In this document: positions 24,241-36,834 of the stretch, in pieces
Layout of the letters: every line of letters begins with the position of its first letter
Numbering within the stretch: position 1 is the stretch's first letter
From: Juglans regia
Lineage: Eukaryota; Streptophyta; Magnoliopsida; Fagales; Juglandaceae
Reading direction: 5' to 3'
Assembly (NCBI RefSeq): GCF_001411555.2
Contig: NC_049901.1
Coordinates: 31,940,838 to 32,004,837 of the forward strand
DNA length: 64,000 nt
Made by a program: the position numbers and the translations under genes
Notes under the pieces: generated by a model
Told to the model about the DNA's origin: nothing
Database searches by the model: none
The model's input: only the letters and a program-made list of their open reading frames with translations

Positions 24241-24930
24241 TTTCGAAGTTATGACAAAATTGCTAATGAGAAATAATGCTCGTTATAATGCAACGAACAT
24301 TTTCATGTATAAAAATGAGAGAATGCATGTATTAGTGCATGACGAGGAATCACTCTCTCAAGCAAAAACACATGTATTTCTAAGACAAATGATCAAATGT
24401 TCAAGTTTAAGATTAACATTTTTAATGATAATGTTATATTAATTTTATATTATTAGATTATTATTATACGTGATTAATAGGATTTTAAAATTTAATTTTA
24501 TATTAATTAGCAATTTAAGCACATAATATAAAAAATCATATAAACAATATTTTATATTTTCTTTAACATAAAAAATAATATATATATATATATATATGAA
24601 CCGGTCTGGTGCTGGAAAAAAGAAAATTTGAACTAGACCGGTTTCGACTGGTTTTGAGAAAAATAGAATCAGTACCGAATCGAACCCACTGGTTCGGTAC
24701 AGTTCATTGATTCACCAATTTTGTTTTTCACCCCTAATTGTGAACAATATGGGATGTGTGTGGAATGGGTTTAGGTAAAACAATTTAGGTGATATGAACA
24801 AATCCTTTTATCTTGACTTAAGTGGGAACAATAGTGCTACAGACAGACACAAATCTATGCCTCCCCGCGAACCCCAAAATGCCACGTAAGCAATTATATT
24901 AAAAAGAAAAAAGAAGAAAATGAAGAAAAG
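24240..24930. other. AT-rich intergenic DNA with a short repeat
   Basis: No gene is seen. A (TA)n run lies at about 24575-24597. About 24600-24735 has alternating ACCGGTT/GGTTCGGTAC motifs like 2760-2890, ending in CACCCCTAAT. This appears to be an old repeat family present twice in the window. Confidence 0.35.
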
Positions 24931-24932
24931 AT

Positions 24933-26280
24933 ATGAAAAAGCGGGAGAAGAAGCTTTTTCATTCAAGTGGAATAAGCTTTTTCATCAAAGCGGAAGAAAT
25001 AAATAAGCTTTTGAGCCAGAAAACGAAATGCAATGCAAATTCCTACAAATTTCGTTCTCTCCCTCAACGTCAGATCTCTCACCATTTCGTTCTCTTCCTT
25101 GGCTTCAGATCTCTTCCTCTCTCTCAGATCTCAGTTATCAGTTCTCTTCCTCGGCATCGTAGTTGCAGCAACCCACCTACCTACATTTCAGCATCGAACC
25201 TGGTAAGATTCTTAGAAGTTTTTTCTTCTATTTATCCTTTCTATGACTTTGAGACTGGTAAGGCTTAGAGGCTTAGAATCTAGGATGTGCTCTCATGATG
25301 TTTGTGAAATTTCGTGGAAGTCAAAACGAAATCTTGGTTCCATTTGTTCTTGGCATTTGTATGGTTATATATGCGTAATTTGTCAATTTTTGTGAAATGA
25401 AAGGAGAATATAGCTTTTCAAGTATCTTGTTTTGGTTGTAAATCTTAAGCTAAGCCAAATATCTGTTAATAGACTAATTAAAGGATCACTTGTCCCTTCG
25501 GTAGTGTGCATATTGACTTCTGGTATAGAATAAATTTTTAATTTCAAAAGAATAAATTATGTTGCTAAGTCTTAAAGGGATATATTGACTTCTGGTTGCC
25601 ATATATTTGCTATAGAAAAAAAATATTAATTGCAACATTAATTACATTAAACACATGAAAAATAACATATATATATATATATCAATGCTGGATGACCTAT
25701 CTCATGCAAATAGATAACGAAAATCTATTTATATTTTGATGACAACTTGTAATAACATCTCTAGTAATATATACCAATACCTGAATCTCTTGTAAGAAAT
25801 TAACTATCTACAAAATAATGTAATTTTCCTCAAAGAAATCTACACCTCTTACAATATTCAAACCTCAATTTACTGCAAGCATGAGAACTATTAAAAATCA
25901 TTTTAATATAATATTGTAGATGCGTGCATCTTGTTTTCATTCTTGACAACCACCCACTTGATTTCATTGTTGAGGTAGATGAAGAAAGAGAAAGAAGACG
26001 CATCTCGCATAACAGCTCTTAACACCAATCCATCAATCCAGGTATTGTACACGTCTTTCAACAGTTGTTTATTTTATGTGTAATCATTGCCCACTTGGAT
26101 TGATTAATATTATGTTGTTATAAGTTAGGACATATCAATACTACTTTATCCAAAGTTTTCAAACTACATGCCAAGTTAATACGGTCTAATGCCTCATGCA
26201 TGGTTACCACCTTTTGTGCCTCCTCCAAGTGCCAACTCATATCCTTAGAGCGATCAGGTGATCGTTGGATGGTAAAATAT
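24933..26280 (+). other. Leader-like CT-rich block and short exon-like segments (possible decayed gene 5' end)
   Basis: About 24950-25201 has repeated CAGATCTCT/TCGTTCTCT motifs and ends at a good splice donor (CTGGTAAGAT), as in a plant 5' UTR exon. An exon-like segment at 25979-26041 (21 codons from ATG, KKEKEDASRITALNTNPSIQ) sits between AG and GT. Another exon-like segment lies at about 26152-26272. No protein family is recognised and no long frame is sustained. It precedes the FAR1-like fragment and may be its disrupted start. Confidence 0.25.
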
Positions 26281-26360
26281 TTCATGTGTTTTATTTTATG
26301 AATTTGAATATTTGGTCTAATTATTTATTTTTAATTTTTTTTTTGAAAAATTGGAAACTG

Positions 26361-26870
26361 TAGCAACACCCATGGAGCTCTACTTCCGCTGCCACGTCAA
26401 GTATCTGAGTAGTTCCACTACCTTGTGTAGTTCTGCCATACCAATGATGGGATCTCCTCTAACTACCTACTTATATCCATGGAGCAACTAAGTGATGATT
26501 TATTGGAGTATTTATTGTAGTTAGTGTGCTTTAATTTTCTGAACTTAGATTTTTGGTCTAATTAGTTATGTTTAAATATTTTATGGAAAACTGAAACAAC
26601 ACCTATAAAACTCTACTTTCACTGCCGCGTCAAGTACTGCTGCCTTGAGTAGTTCCGCTGCTTTGTATAGTTCCATCATACCAATGATGGGACCTCCTCC
26701 AACTGCCTACACATCATATCCATGGAGCAATTAGGAGATGATTTCTTGGAGTATTTATTGTAGTTGATGTCGAATTTCAATATTTGATCCAATTATTTAT
26801 GTTTACATTTTTTTCTTTTTGGAAAACTACAGCAAGACCCATGAAACTCTATTTTTGCTGCAATGGATAC
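26361..26870 (+). repeat. Tandem exon-like repeat, period about 235 bp, two and a half copies
   Basis: Units begin near 26361, 26595 and 26831. Each has an intron-like T-rich tract, then GAAAACTG/ACAGCAACACCCAT, CTCTACTT-CTGC, GTAGTTCC and CCATACCAATGATGGGA-CTCCTC. Each closes with CATATCCATGGAGCAA. Stops interrupt the frames, so these look like duplicated and decayed copies of one exon with its flanking intron. Confidence 0.55.
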
Positions 26871-27360
26871 TTCCTCTACCATGTCTAGTTCCGCAACCAA
26901 TGTCAGCTCTAGTGTAGCTGACAGTTCTAGTGTACAAATCAGCGCTAGTGTCGCTACTAGCTCTTGCTTGGCTTTACCAGCATTTTTTTCTCCCACTTCT
27001 GCCAATCCATGTCCATTTGGCAGCGAGGTGATGTGCTTAATTTTTCACATGCTGTGTATTTTACATTATCCAGAACATATATTGTCATATAATAATTTTT
27101 TTCTCCTAATTTGCAGGAAAATAAAGTGCAGCAAATTAAGTAACTCTATTGAAGAAATTAGTGAGGCCACTTTAGACTCAATAGAAGTTGAAGCGAAGTC
27201 TACTGCCTCTTTGGGTAATACGGTTGATACCAAAGAGGCTGGCAGTTCCAAGTCACTTCATATGGAGCCTACTAATGGAGTGATATTACTGAGGAGCCAA
27301 AGTTAGGGATGCGCTTTGAGACAAAGAATGAGTTGATGACTTACTAAATCAATGTCAAGT
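26863..27360 (+). pseudogene. FAR1/FHY3-like N-terminal fragment (broken)
   Basis: A Ser-rich stretch (MDTSSTMSSSATNVSSSVAD...) leads to a possible donor at GCAGCGAGGTGATG and an acceptor at TTTGCAG (about 27117). An acidic segment follows (SIEEISEATLDSIEVEAKS). About 27284-27345 encodes EEPKLGMRFETKNELMTY, which matches the start of the FAR1 DNA-binding domain of transposase-derived FHY3/FAR1-family proteins. There is a frame change near 27280 and a stop (TAA) at about 27346. Nothing of the zinc finger, MULE or SWIM domains follows. It could be the remnant of a gene or of a Mutator-like transposon. Confidence 0.5.
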
Positions 27361-28680
27361 CTTGACATATATGATTGCAAAGCTGCAAAATGCCTCTTAA
27401 AATACTATTCCTCTATGTGACTTAGCCTCTCTTGAATTTCTTGATGAAGCATAGGACCTACCTTCCATATCAAACTTATTATAATTTCTGCTTTGTTGTA
27501 CTTGCATGGTTATAAAACCATAACTTTGACAACTAGTGAAGATATAAACCTTTAAAAAATCATGTAGCTGCTGGTAATATACTCAACAAACATGGCAAGC
27601 AAGAAATATTACACATATGCCACTAAACCTATTCGAACTAAAGAAAGGTGGTGGATGAGTGCTCCATAATGTTCTGAATTTCTAGTTGTTTGGACTTCCA
27701 GTCCTTATGAGCCATGTGAGTCATCCAAAACCAAATTGATGCTATTTACCATTACATATGAAAATAGATAATAGATGTAAATAGTCAGTTGATGAAAGAG
27801 ATTCCCAAAAATAAATTCGAACTTAATCAATAACCAGAATTTCAAAATACCAATTTTTTTAATATAAAAAAACTATAATTGTTAATTTCTGTTAACTTGA
27901 TAAAAAACATTTTTTAGGATATAACACAATTAAGAAAAGGCCAGAGACAATGTATTGAAGATTCAAAAATAGTCACCCCTACCTCAAGGAAAAAAGGCAC
28001 AACAATTCAAAATTATCTCTTGGTTATAACTAGCGTTTCTAGAAAAGTGATAGTATCAACCACATGATGTTTTGTTACATGTCATTATGAGAAATACATC
28101 ATTGAAATGGAAAAAGAATGCCAATAATGGATAGAAAGTCCCTTTAAATGGAGCCCCAACAAGTTCTTGTCATGTTAAAGACCATATAAAATCAACAACT
28201 CTAGTAAGAGTGTACAGAACAATGACTAGAACCGAAAAGAGAGTCCTTTTATCATCCAAGTTTTCGGACTAGTCTTGGTGTAATGGACATATCATACAAG
28301 TACCAAAGTCTACTTATATATAAAAAAAAAAAAGTACCAAAGTCGAAAATTGGTGAAATTATCCTTGAAAACTGAAAAGTTGTTTAAAGTTGGTCGAGTT
28401 CTGATTTGAACACAAGCCAACAATATTCAACAAAATTTCTAATGGAAGCTTTGTGGCCCTCTCCTCACGTAAAATGTAGTCGGAAAAGGAAAAAAAAAAA
28501 CTCTAACACTTTGCATACTTTTGATGTTTCTAGACAAATCTTTCTAAGTTTTTGGTAAACATATTTACCAACAAACTACAATGTAAAGCTACAGCACTGT
28601 GTGAACTAGGCTAGCAACATTATCACCCCGATTTTTCACCTTTCCTTTCAAATTATACTTTTTTTGCACAGTTGTCCACC
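27361..28680. other. Intergenic, nothing recognised
   Basis: AT-rich with stops in all frames. Short A-runs lie at about 28320 and 28490. I see no domain, RNA gene or repeat with clear ends. Confidence 0.5.
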
Positions 28681-28734
28681 AGAAAAAAGGTAGAGAATGA
28701 GTTATGACCCTGATTACGAATCAACACCTAGGAT

Positions 28735-29025
28735 GGTACTACACAGCTCTGTCACGTTAGGGTTAGGGTTGGGAACCAATGATGGAGTCGCACAGAGAGA
28801 GTGCCTTGGAGGAGAGAAACCAAACAGCTCTGTTGTCGCGTTAGGGTTAGGGTTGGGATGTAAGAGCTTAGAAGTCGCAGTTAGCGTTGGGATGTTATGG
28901 ATGAAGTCAAGCTTAGAGAGTGCTTGGGAGAGACGTCGAGCAAGGGGAGAGAAACGTTAGGGTTGGGATGCGATGGATGAAGTCGCATAGAGGAGAGTGC
29001 CTGGGAGAGACGTCGAGTAGTGGGA
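28735..29025. repeat. Tandem repeat with GTTAGGGTTAGGGTTGGGA core
   Basis: Units begin near 28745, 28832 and 28951. They share CAGCTCTGT, GTTAGGGTTGGGA, GATGGATGAAGTC, GAGAGTGC-TGGGAGAGACGTCGAG and GGGAGAGAAAC. The GTTAGGG runs are short and not the plant telomere unit TTTAGGG. The open frame across it (28697-28960) follows from low stop frequency, not from a gene. Confidence 0.6.
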
Positions 29026-29036
29026 GAGAAACAAAA

Positions 29037-31000
29037 TCATAATCTGTAAAACACACCATTTGAAGAAGTCGAACACCACATTTCACAAGTTTCTAAACAC
29101 ACCATTTTATTTACTTCAAAAATGTGTGTTTCTCTCCACGTCGGATATCGTCTGTGGACAAGTCCAAGTTTGTGCTTGGGTTTAGACTTTTTCAAGTGGG
29201 AATATGTTTTCATGAAATAACACATCTTTGGATATAATAAAGAAGGCATGAGACTCAAGATAAAACAATTTATTTCCTTTTGTGCCAAAAGGATAACCAA
29301 CAAATATGCATTTTCTGGCATGAGAAAATAATTTTGATTGAGAGTTGAAGTATAACATAGATAACCAAACACCTTTAACTGGTTATAAGATGAAGTAGTT
29401 CCATAAAGTAATTCACGAGGAGATTATTTTGGAGGATATGAGAAGGAATATGGCTGATAATATATGTAGCAGTAAGTATACTCACCCTAAAAATTTATAG
29501 GAATAATGGACTGAAACTTCAAGGCTCCAACCACATTAGAAGGTGTTTGTGTTTACACTCCACTACTGAATTCTGTTGAGGTCTTTCAACACAGGAAGTT
29601 TGATGAATAATCCCTTTGGATAAGAAAAAACTTATCATTTTGAACTTAATACCATTATCAATACTTACATATTGTACTTTTGAATGAAATTGTGTATGAA
29701 CCAAATTATAGAATGAGATGAAGATAGACCTTACATCAGATTTGGATTTCATCAAATATACCCAAGTTGATCAGGAATGATCATCAACTATTGTTATAAA
29801 AAATATCTAAAATCATCATGAGTAGGAACTGAAAGGGGCCCTATAGATCACAATGAACCAAATGAAATGGAAAAGTAGCATTATAGGAGATGACAACCGT
29901 TTTTGCTTTGCCAATGGGCATATAGTGCAATATCCATATATACATGTTTATTAGGAAAAAATAATGTCTAAAGCTGATTGAGAAAGAACAAGTAATATGG
30001 ACAAAGAATGATGACCTAAACGTCTATGCCAAATATTAAGTTTGAGATCTGATACATAATTGATGTTAGAAAAATCAAGAACCTTCTCAATAGCACTAAT
30101 TGATGGCTATTGTAGAATATATAATTCAACAAGTCTTCTACCCCTCCCAATCATCCTCCATGGGGGTAAAGTCCTAGATATAACAGTCGTCAGGCATAAA
30201 AATGAAACATGATTTTTTACAAGAGGTTAATTTGCTAAATTGAAGAAGATTATATGAAAATGATAGCACACATAAGATATCCTATAAGTCAAATGGTCAG
30301 ATATTTGCACAGTTCAAATATATGTGACTGAAACATTGTCACCATTTGGGAGTTTAACTGATGTATGAATTGCTCGTGTAACAGTAGTGAAAAATTTTAT
30401 ATAATGAATAATATTGTTTGTAGTACGTGTATCAATGATCTAGGTGTTATGGGAGGAATTAGGTATTGCAATATGGAAAGAAGAATCGCAGTGACACCCA
30501 ATGGAGACATTAGGACGATTACATGAGGAAGAAGATAAATAATTCAAGGTGGAGGAAACATTTGTTGCTTGATGAGTACTGCCATTTATATTGGATGGTT
30601 GTGTGTGGATTAAAGCTAGTAATTTATAACAGTTGTATTGAGAGAAAGGCAAATAATTATATGATTCAAAAGGATTGCTTTCAGGTCAAGCCATGACTTG
30701 ATTGGCCAAAGCAAACTTTCCCTTTTGCCTAAAACTCAAGGGATATCCATGAATCTTATAGCACTTATCCACTTTATGATTAGTCATGCCACAATATGCA
30801 TGAGAACTTATCCCTTCTACCTTGTTGTCTGCTAGGATTTGATCTTGAAGGTTCCACTTTTTTGCTCATAAAAGTTGTAGTGTTAGTATTAGGAACACTT
30901 GCAAACTTCTCTTTATTTCTTCTTGAATCACTGAAGAATACACCTTAGTGACAAGTGGCAGAGGATCCACCAAGTAAATTTGTCCTCTAATGTGAGAAAA
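29037..31000 (-). mobile_element. Ty1/copia retrotransposon, 5' half (gag knuckle to integrase), decayed
   Basis: Reading the minus strand from about 30800: a gag zinc-knuckle region (YCGMTNHKVDKCYKIHGYP) in which the first Cys is lost. The integrase core follows at 29755-29519 (YVSIDNGIKFKMISFFLSKG, IIHQTSCVERPQQNSVVECK). Then comes the integrase C-terminal segment at 29372-29037 (FGYLCYTSTL, LAQKEINCFILSL). Several stops and frameshifts separate these. Reverse transcriptase and RNase H, which would lie below 29037, are absent. No LTR was identified. Confidence 0.75.
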
Positions 31001-31520
31001 AATTTCATTCAAATCCATGAGAAACTATATAATATGTAATAAGCCAACTTGTAAAATAAATACTTTTGAGCTTTTAAATAAACTCCTAGGTCTATTATCC
31101 AATAAATTTGGGCACACTTGCTCCATAATATTAAATGAGTTTTAACTAACTTATTGGGCCCAATAAAATCCCTAATCATCATGAATAATATATGTGCGGT
31201 AACTTATTCAATAGTGTCCAATGACCCCATTTGGGCTTCAAATATAATTTATGAGCCCTAGCCCAATTCTTGCCTAAAATGTAAATCTCAAATAATAGGT
31301 TTGGATTAAAAGTCTAATAATAATATCACCCAAAGTATTACATTGAAACGCAATATAAAATGATAGAAATAAATAAAACTTCTCACATAAATAATAATCT
31401 TAAATAAATAATAAAATAGAACTTTTCAAAGTTAAGGATGTTACTAGTTACAACAAGCTACTCTGAAACTAAACATAGATGAGGCTATATTCAATGATCT
31501 ACACAAGGCAGCAATAGAGG
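31001..31520. repeat. Non-coding, LTR-like sequence next to the copia fragment
   Basis: GGGCCCAATAAAATCCC, TTGGGCTTC and GAGCCCTAGCCCAATTC motifs resemble 12195-12420. It may be the 5' LTR or leader of the neighbouring copia element, or a separate relic. The ends are unresolved. Confidence 0.3.
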
Positions 31521-31524
31521 TTAT

Positions 31525-34500
31525 AATCAAAGTTTTGAATTCTATTTCGGTGATCATTCCGATCTAGGTACTGAAATGAAATATTTTGGTATCAGTGTGT
31601 TTCGGTGTGTTTTGGTGTACTGTTTTGAAATATATATATTTCATCATTTATAAAATATATTTTTATATATGTAATTCATACTTAATATGATAAAATCAAT
31701 AATTAATCATCTTTCAACGAATCATCAAATAAATATCAATATAAATCCTTTCTTTTTGCTGCCTTTAATTTCAATGCTTGCCCACAATGTATTACACCAT
31801 AGTGTTTTCAATTAAAGCCACACAAAGATATTAAAGGCAGCATATAAAAGCAATAGGAAAATGATATAAGAACAATTATACTACAATTTATTTACAACTA
31901 AATATAAAAAAATTATTATTTTATCTACTTTGAACTGTTGCAAGTACAGAATTTTAAATTAAAGTAGAAAATATTAATATTTTACTATATAATAATAGTT
32001 AAATTATAATATAATTAGTGGTGTATCATTATCCAAAATAATATAAATTAAAAGGGCAACTATGAGAAAATAAAGTAAATATAATATAAAGATCAAAATG
32101 CCTAGAGAATGAAATGAGAGAGAGAGAGATGGGGAATCTGGGTGATTAGATGGGTGAGTTGACAAATAGAAGCGAAAAAAAAAAAAAAAAAACAACTCTT
32201 TCCCTCAATTATTTTTTACTACTTCATATTTTATAGAAAATACTCTACATTTTATGGCAAAAATATTATTAATTGTGAAGTATGAAGATGAATAATAGTT
32301 TATGTATAGTAAAATCTTAAAAAGAAACAAAATGTCTCAAGATTAGAAAAAATAAGTGGCAAAATGACCAAATTGTCTAAATTAATGAGATAAAATTCAA
32401 AACTACCGTTCTGCTGAATTTCAGACTGAAATTTTGAAATCCATTCGAAATAATCTAAAACATTTTGAAATAGTCAGAATTTTAGCCGAAACTAGGGTTG
32501 TAATTGAGCCGAGTCGAGCCGATTTTTGAATTGTCCAACTCGACTCGACTAAAAAAACTCGAGCTCGAGACTTTTACTTTTTTCCTACTCAAGCTTGGCT
32601 CGATAAGTCAAGATTTCAGATCGAGTAGCTCGAGCTCAATCTTCAACATAAAAACGAGCTCAAACCGAGTCGGCTTGACTCGAATTGTGCTTTTTTTTAA
32701 ATTTATATAAATTAATAAAATAAAATATTAGAGAAATAAAAATGCATGTAAGATAACTTAATGAATCAATGAATCAATTGTATCCATTTATAATTTAAAG
32801 AATCAATGAATTAGCTAATACTAGTAATTTAGAAATATACACAAGGGTCTTCAAATAAAACCACAAAAGAAAAACAGTTATTTACATTTAGAAAAATGAA
32901 AAAAGAAGAGAAAATATTGACATATAAAATCCAATTAAGATAAGAGTGCACGTGGAGTATAATATTTGGAATTATTGTTCTATAGTATCTCTATCAGCAT
33001 CAATGGTTAAAAAAATTATTTCAAATAAACAAAATACATGTAAAGAGACTTCAAAGTCTAAACTACATCAAACTTTGAAATCTCACAGAATTCTAAATAT
33101 ATAAACTAATAGAACTTGCCATATATTTCTACTTTCTTGCATTTTTTTTATCAAAATTATTTAACCATAGCAAATATGTCTAATGAGATTTGACAAATAA
33201 CACATTTTAATAGAAATCAATTTTGATAAACTCTAGTCCATACTATCATTTTTCAATCATGTTCATAACTTTGATAAAAGTCAGTTCTTAATATCATGTT
33301 TCAAAATATTAACTATAATATGAAAGGACCCTGCATATATGCTCAAAAAATATTTATAAAGTATTTTTACTCCCCTACATACACAAGCTTAAATTATGCA
33401 TAATTCTATAAAAGTATTGCATTGCATAACATCCATCCATAAGCTTCAATTATGGCAATACAATTTTTGCCAATTCCAACTCCTCCTACAAAATAAAAAA
33501 TAAAAATAATCACATACCATTCTATTTTAGAAAATAATTAAAGTGTTCATGAAAGTGATAGTTTTTTTTTTAATGAAAGTGATACTTACTTTTAGTTCTT
33601 TCTTAACTCCATGGCGTGCTCTAACCCAATATGTTCTACATAGCAGTATTTGAACCGTTTCAGTTGATAAAGATGCTCTATATGGATCGATAACTCTACC
33701 ACCAGTACTAAATGTGGACTCTGAAGCAACTGTACTTATAGGAATTGTAGAACTAATTATATACGTGTGTCATGAATTATATTAGCATTGCAAAAGGGCC
33801 AAAGGCAAACAAATCATCAAACCAACTCCTCAACAAATATATGTATTAAAGTTGCTTTGAAAATTCATAAAATTATAAACAATAACACAAATTCATAAAA
33901 TATATAAATACGTATCTATGGTGGTGAGATAAAAGGGAGTCTTTGTCTTGTGGTCCAAACTCTCTGGAGCCAAGAGAATGAGACTCAAAAGCTGAAATGG
34001 CACCTAAGAAGTAAATTAAAAATTGAAAAAATTATTATTATTTTTATATGTAGAATAAGGAAAAAGATTACTTTTACCGAAAGCAAGAAGATCTGAGTCT
34101 TTGCACTCCAAAATGGAAAACTTGCATTGAAACCCTTGTTAGTGACTATCAGTGGTGCGCAAAGGAAAGATGGGAAAGAGATAACTTTACCAATTACTAT
34201 CGTTTGAAGGGTCTCTAATTTGTTAAAGTAAATTCAATAAAAAAAAAAAGGATTAAAAGAGAGTTGAGAAGTTTAAAAGATAATTTAAAAGTTATACTCG
34301 ATTCTCGTAAAAGCAATCAGTATACATAATCTTAACATAAAAAAATAAAAATAAAAATTGAATTTAACTCTTTATCAGCGCGACTTGAAAACTGCATATA
34401 CCAAAAAGCACTACAAAAAAAAAAAATTAGATTTATAAAAGACAAAATATTATACAATGTCAGAATGACACAACTTCTAAGGCAACATTTCAATTGCCTT

Positions 34501-35020
34501 TTATAACAATTAAGCATAAAGAAAAGTATATATAATAAATAATATAATTTTTAAATATATTATGTGTTAATAATTTAAGAAAAATACTATATTAACTAAA
34601 CTTATTAAATATATCCTGGATAGAATTAATAATATTTAACTATAAGCTATAGACTATGTCATAAACATTTTATACAAGATACAATTATAACATATAACTA
34701 ATTTTAAATTTATATAAACATATAATTTATAGTTATTATAAATAAATGTTAAGTAGTTACATATATATATATATATATATATATGTATATGTTAGCATCA
34801 TGGTATGTGTCTCATATTACATAATAATATATAGTAACATATCCTATATGAAATTATTAAGTCATACCAATTAACTATTGTACAAATTATAATTTAATGA
34901 CCTAAGAAGTCTGAAGTGCTAAACTAAATAATATATATATATAGTATATTCAATATATATGCATAGGTGAATAGGTATAAGTAATTATGTTACATATTAT
35001 ATATTTAAGAATAAAAGTTG

Positions 35021-35051
<31 letters not shown>

Positions 35052-35340
35052 TAAATATATGTATGAACGAGCTTTAATCGAGTCAGGCATAAACGAGCAA
35101 GCCTTAACGAGCTTTAGTCGAGTCAAGTCAAGTTTTGTCAGGTATGTGTCACTTACTAATCGAGCGGGTGTCTACTTTCATGAGCGAGCTTTTTTTTTTA
35201 CAAGTGGAGTGGAGTTTGATTCGAGTTTAATCGAGCGAGTACCAAGCAGGCTATCGAACATATTGGTTCATTTACAGCCCTAGCCGAAACGAAACACGCC
35301 ATACTTATATACCAGTTTTGACTAATTCAACTGGAATGTA
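31525..35340. repeat. Old AT-rich repeat interrupted by a hAT element
   Basis: The flanks 31525-32484 and 35291-35340 belong to one repeat with TTTCGGTGATCATTCCG, GGTATCAGTGTGTTTCGGTG and CCGAAAC-type motifs. It is related to 3108-3640. It is split at GCCGAAAC by the hAT element at 32493-35282. A (GA)n run lies at about 32118. It has no coding frame. Confidence 0.45.
32493..35282 (-). mobile_element. hAT-superfamily element with 8-bp target duplication
   Basis: GCCGAAAC is duplicated on both sides (32485-32492 and 35283-35290). The left end TAGGGTTGTAATTGAGCC and the inverse of the right end (TAGGGCTGTAAATGAACC) are terminal inverted repeats. Sub-terminal GAGCTCGAG/CGAGTCGAG repeats lie just inside. 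An 8-bp duplication with TIRs starting YAGGG is diagnostic for hAT. On the minus strand, about 33746-33592 encodes the hAT dimerisation domain (IPISTVASESTFSTGGRVID, then PYRASLSTETVQ). The rest of the transposase (BED finger, catalytic region) is deleted or unreadable, so it is non-autonomous. (TA)n runs lie at about 34762-34785 and 35018-35042. Confidence 0.85.
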
Positions 35341-35398
35341 ATGAAATCAAAAACATTGATTATGGTAAGGAATGAGAAAGACAAAGTTATTATGGCAG

Positions 35399-36127
35399 GG
35401 TTAATTACACTTTATTTCTTTCACTCAATTCATAATGTGCTTTCGAAACTAGCAATTACATCAAAGTAGACTCTCGAACTTTCAAAACTTCTTAATCCCT
35501 CATTCCGTCTACCAGCAGCATCAAATCTAACAGAAATTTATTGCAAAGATTTAATTTTCATTTAATTTATTATCATTGACCATATAAAATAGAAAATAAT
35601 ATTTGCTATCAATTAATAATAAATCATTAATCATTAATTATATATAAAATTATTTTATATCTAAGTTGCAAGCAAGTATGAATAATTTATGTATACAATG
35701 AAATTATTTGATATTCATTAACTATATATAAATCAACAAAATAATAATTTAATAATTTATTATTAATTGATAGCATATATTATTTCATTGTATACATAAA
35801 TTATTCATATTTACTTGCAACTTAGATATAAAATAATTTTATATATGGTTAATGATTAATGATTTATTATTAATTGATAGTAAATATTATTTTATATTTT
35901 ATATAGTCAACGATAATAAATTATATAGAAATTATATCTTTACAGTGAATGTTATGTACATAAGCAGCACGTGAAATAAATTTCCATTAGAATTGACGCT
36001 GCTGGTAGACGGAATGGGAGGATTGAAAAATTTTAAAAGTTCAAAGATCCACTTTAATGTAATTATTAGTTTCGAATATATATTATGAATTGAGTGAAAA
36101 TTCGAAAGGATAAAATATAATTAACCT
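35399..36127. mobile_element. 729-bp foldback element (long-TIR MITE, Mutator-like)
   Basis: About 130 bases at each end are inverse to one another: GGTTAATTACACTTTATT at left and the inverse of ATAATTAACC at right. Shared internal blocks are CACTCAATTCATAAT, TTCGAAACTA and ATTCCGTCTACCAGCAGC. The centre is also palindromic (TTATGTATACAATGAAAT and its inverse; TTATTATTAATTGATAG and its inverse). Flanks TTATGGCAG (35390-35398) and TTAAGGCAG (36128-36136) fit a 9-bp target duplication with one mismatch, as in Mutator-like elements. It is non-coding. Confidence 0.7.
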
Positions 36128-36404
36128 TTAAGGCAGCATGCAAGAAAAAGTTAATATGCCACGTGGGCATAACAAATATAGTCCAGGAAAGTGGAAGGCG
36201 ATGCATTGATGCATTAACTATGATTATGAAGATACACCCGAACCTTCTCCCCCATTAGTAACATGGTGATGGGTGCTACTTGTAAGTCAATACTCAAGAG
36301 ATTCAGTGCTTACATGGTAACACATAAGGGCAGACTTTGGAAATGAAATAGCACACAAGTTTGCTTAGACATGTTTGGAATTTTTTTTAAGAGAATTTGT
36401 TGAT

Positions 36405-36620
36405 GATATTGCCTTGTTTGTTTTTACAGATGAGATGAGATGAGATGAGATTAAAGTTAAAAGTTAAATAAAATATTATTAAAATATATTTGTTTAATAT
36501 TATTTTTATTTTAAAATTTGAAAGGATTGAATTATTTATTTTATTTTGTGTGAAACTTTGAGAAATGTATAATGATTAGATAAGATAAAATAAGATAAGT
36601 TGAAATGAATTATACAAAAA
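36405..36620. mobile_element. MITE of the ATGAGAT family
   Basis: GCCTTGTTTGTTTTTACAGA leads into repeated GATGAGAT. The core holds TTAAAATATATTTGTTTAAT and GAGAAATGTATAATGATTAG. Right-end structure is weaker than in the other copies. It is non-coding. Confidence 0.5.
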
Positions 36621-36834
36621 TAAACTACAAATTGATGTGGATTGATATGATACGCCATATTGTAAAATTATTTTTATTGTAAAATAGATTAAACGAATTT
36701 CATAAAATCATATCAGTTTGTAGGTTTATTTTGTATAATTTCTTTATGTCTATAACAATTCTTATTGTAAAAATAAACGAGGCTACATTTGGTGGGATTC
36801 CTTCTCAGATTTCATCGCTTACAATATTGGGATT

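Noticed and set aside
28750..28860. Interstitial telomere repeat
   Set aside because: The motif is GTTAGGG with at most two consecutive units, not TTTAGGG arrays.
28697..28960. 87-codon frame that looked like a small gene
   Set aside because: It lies entirely inside the tandem repeat and changes character at each unit.
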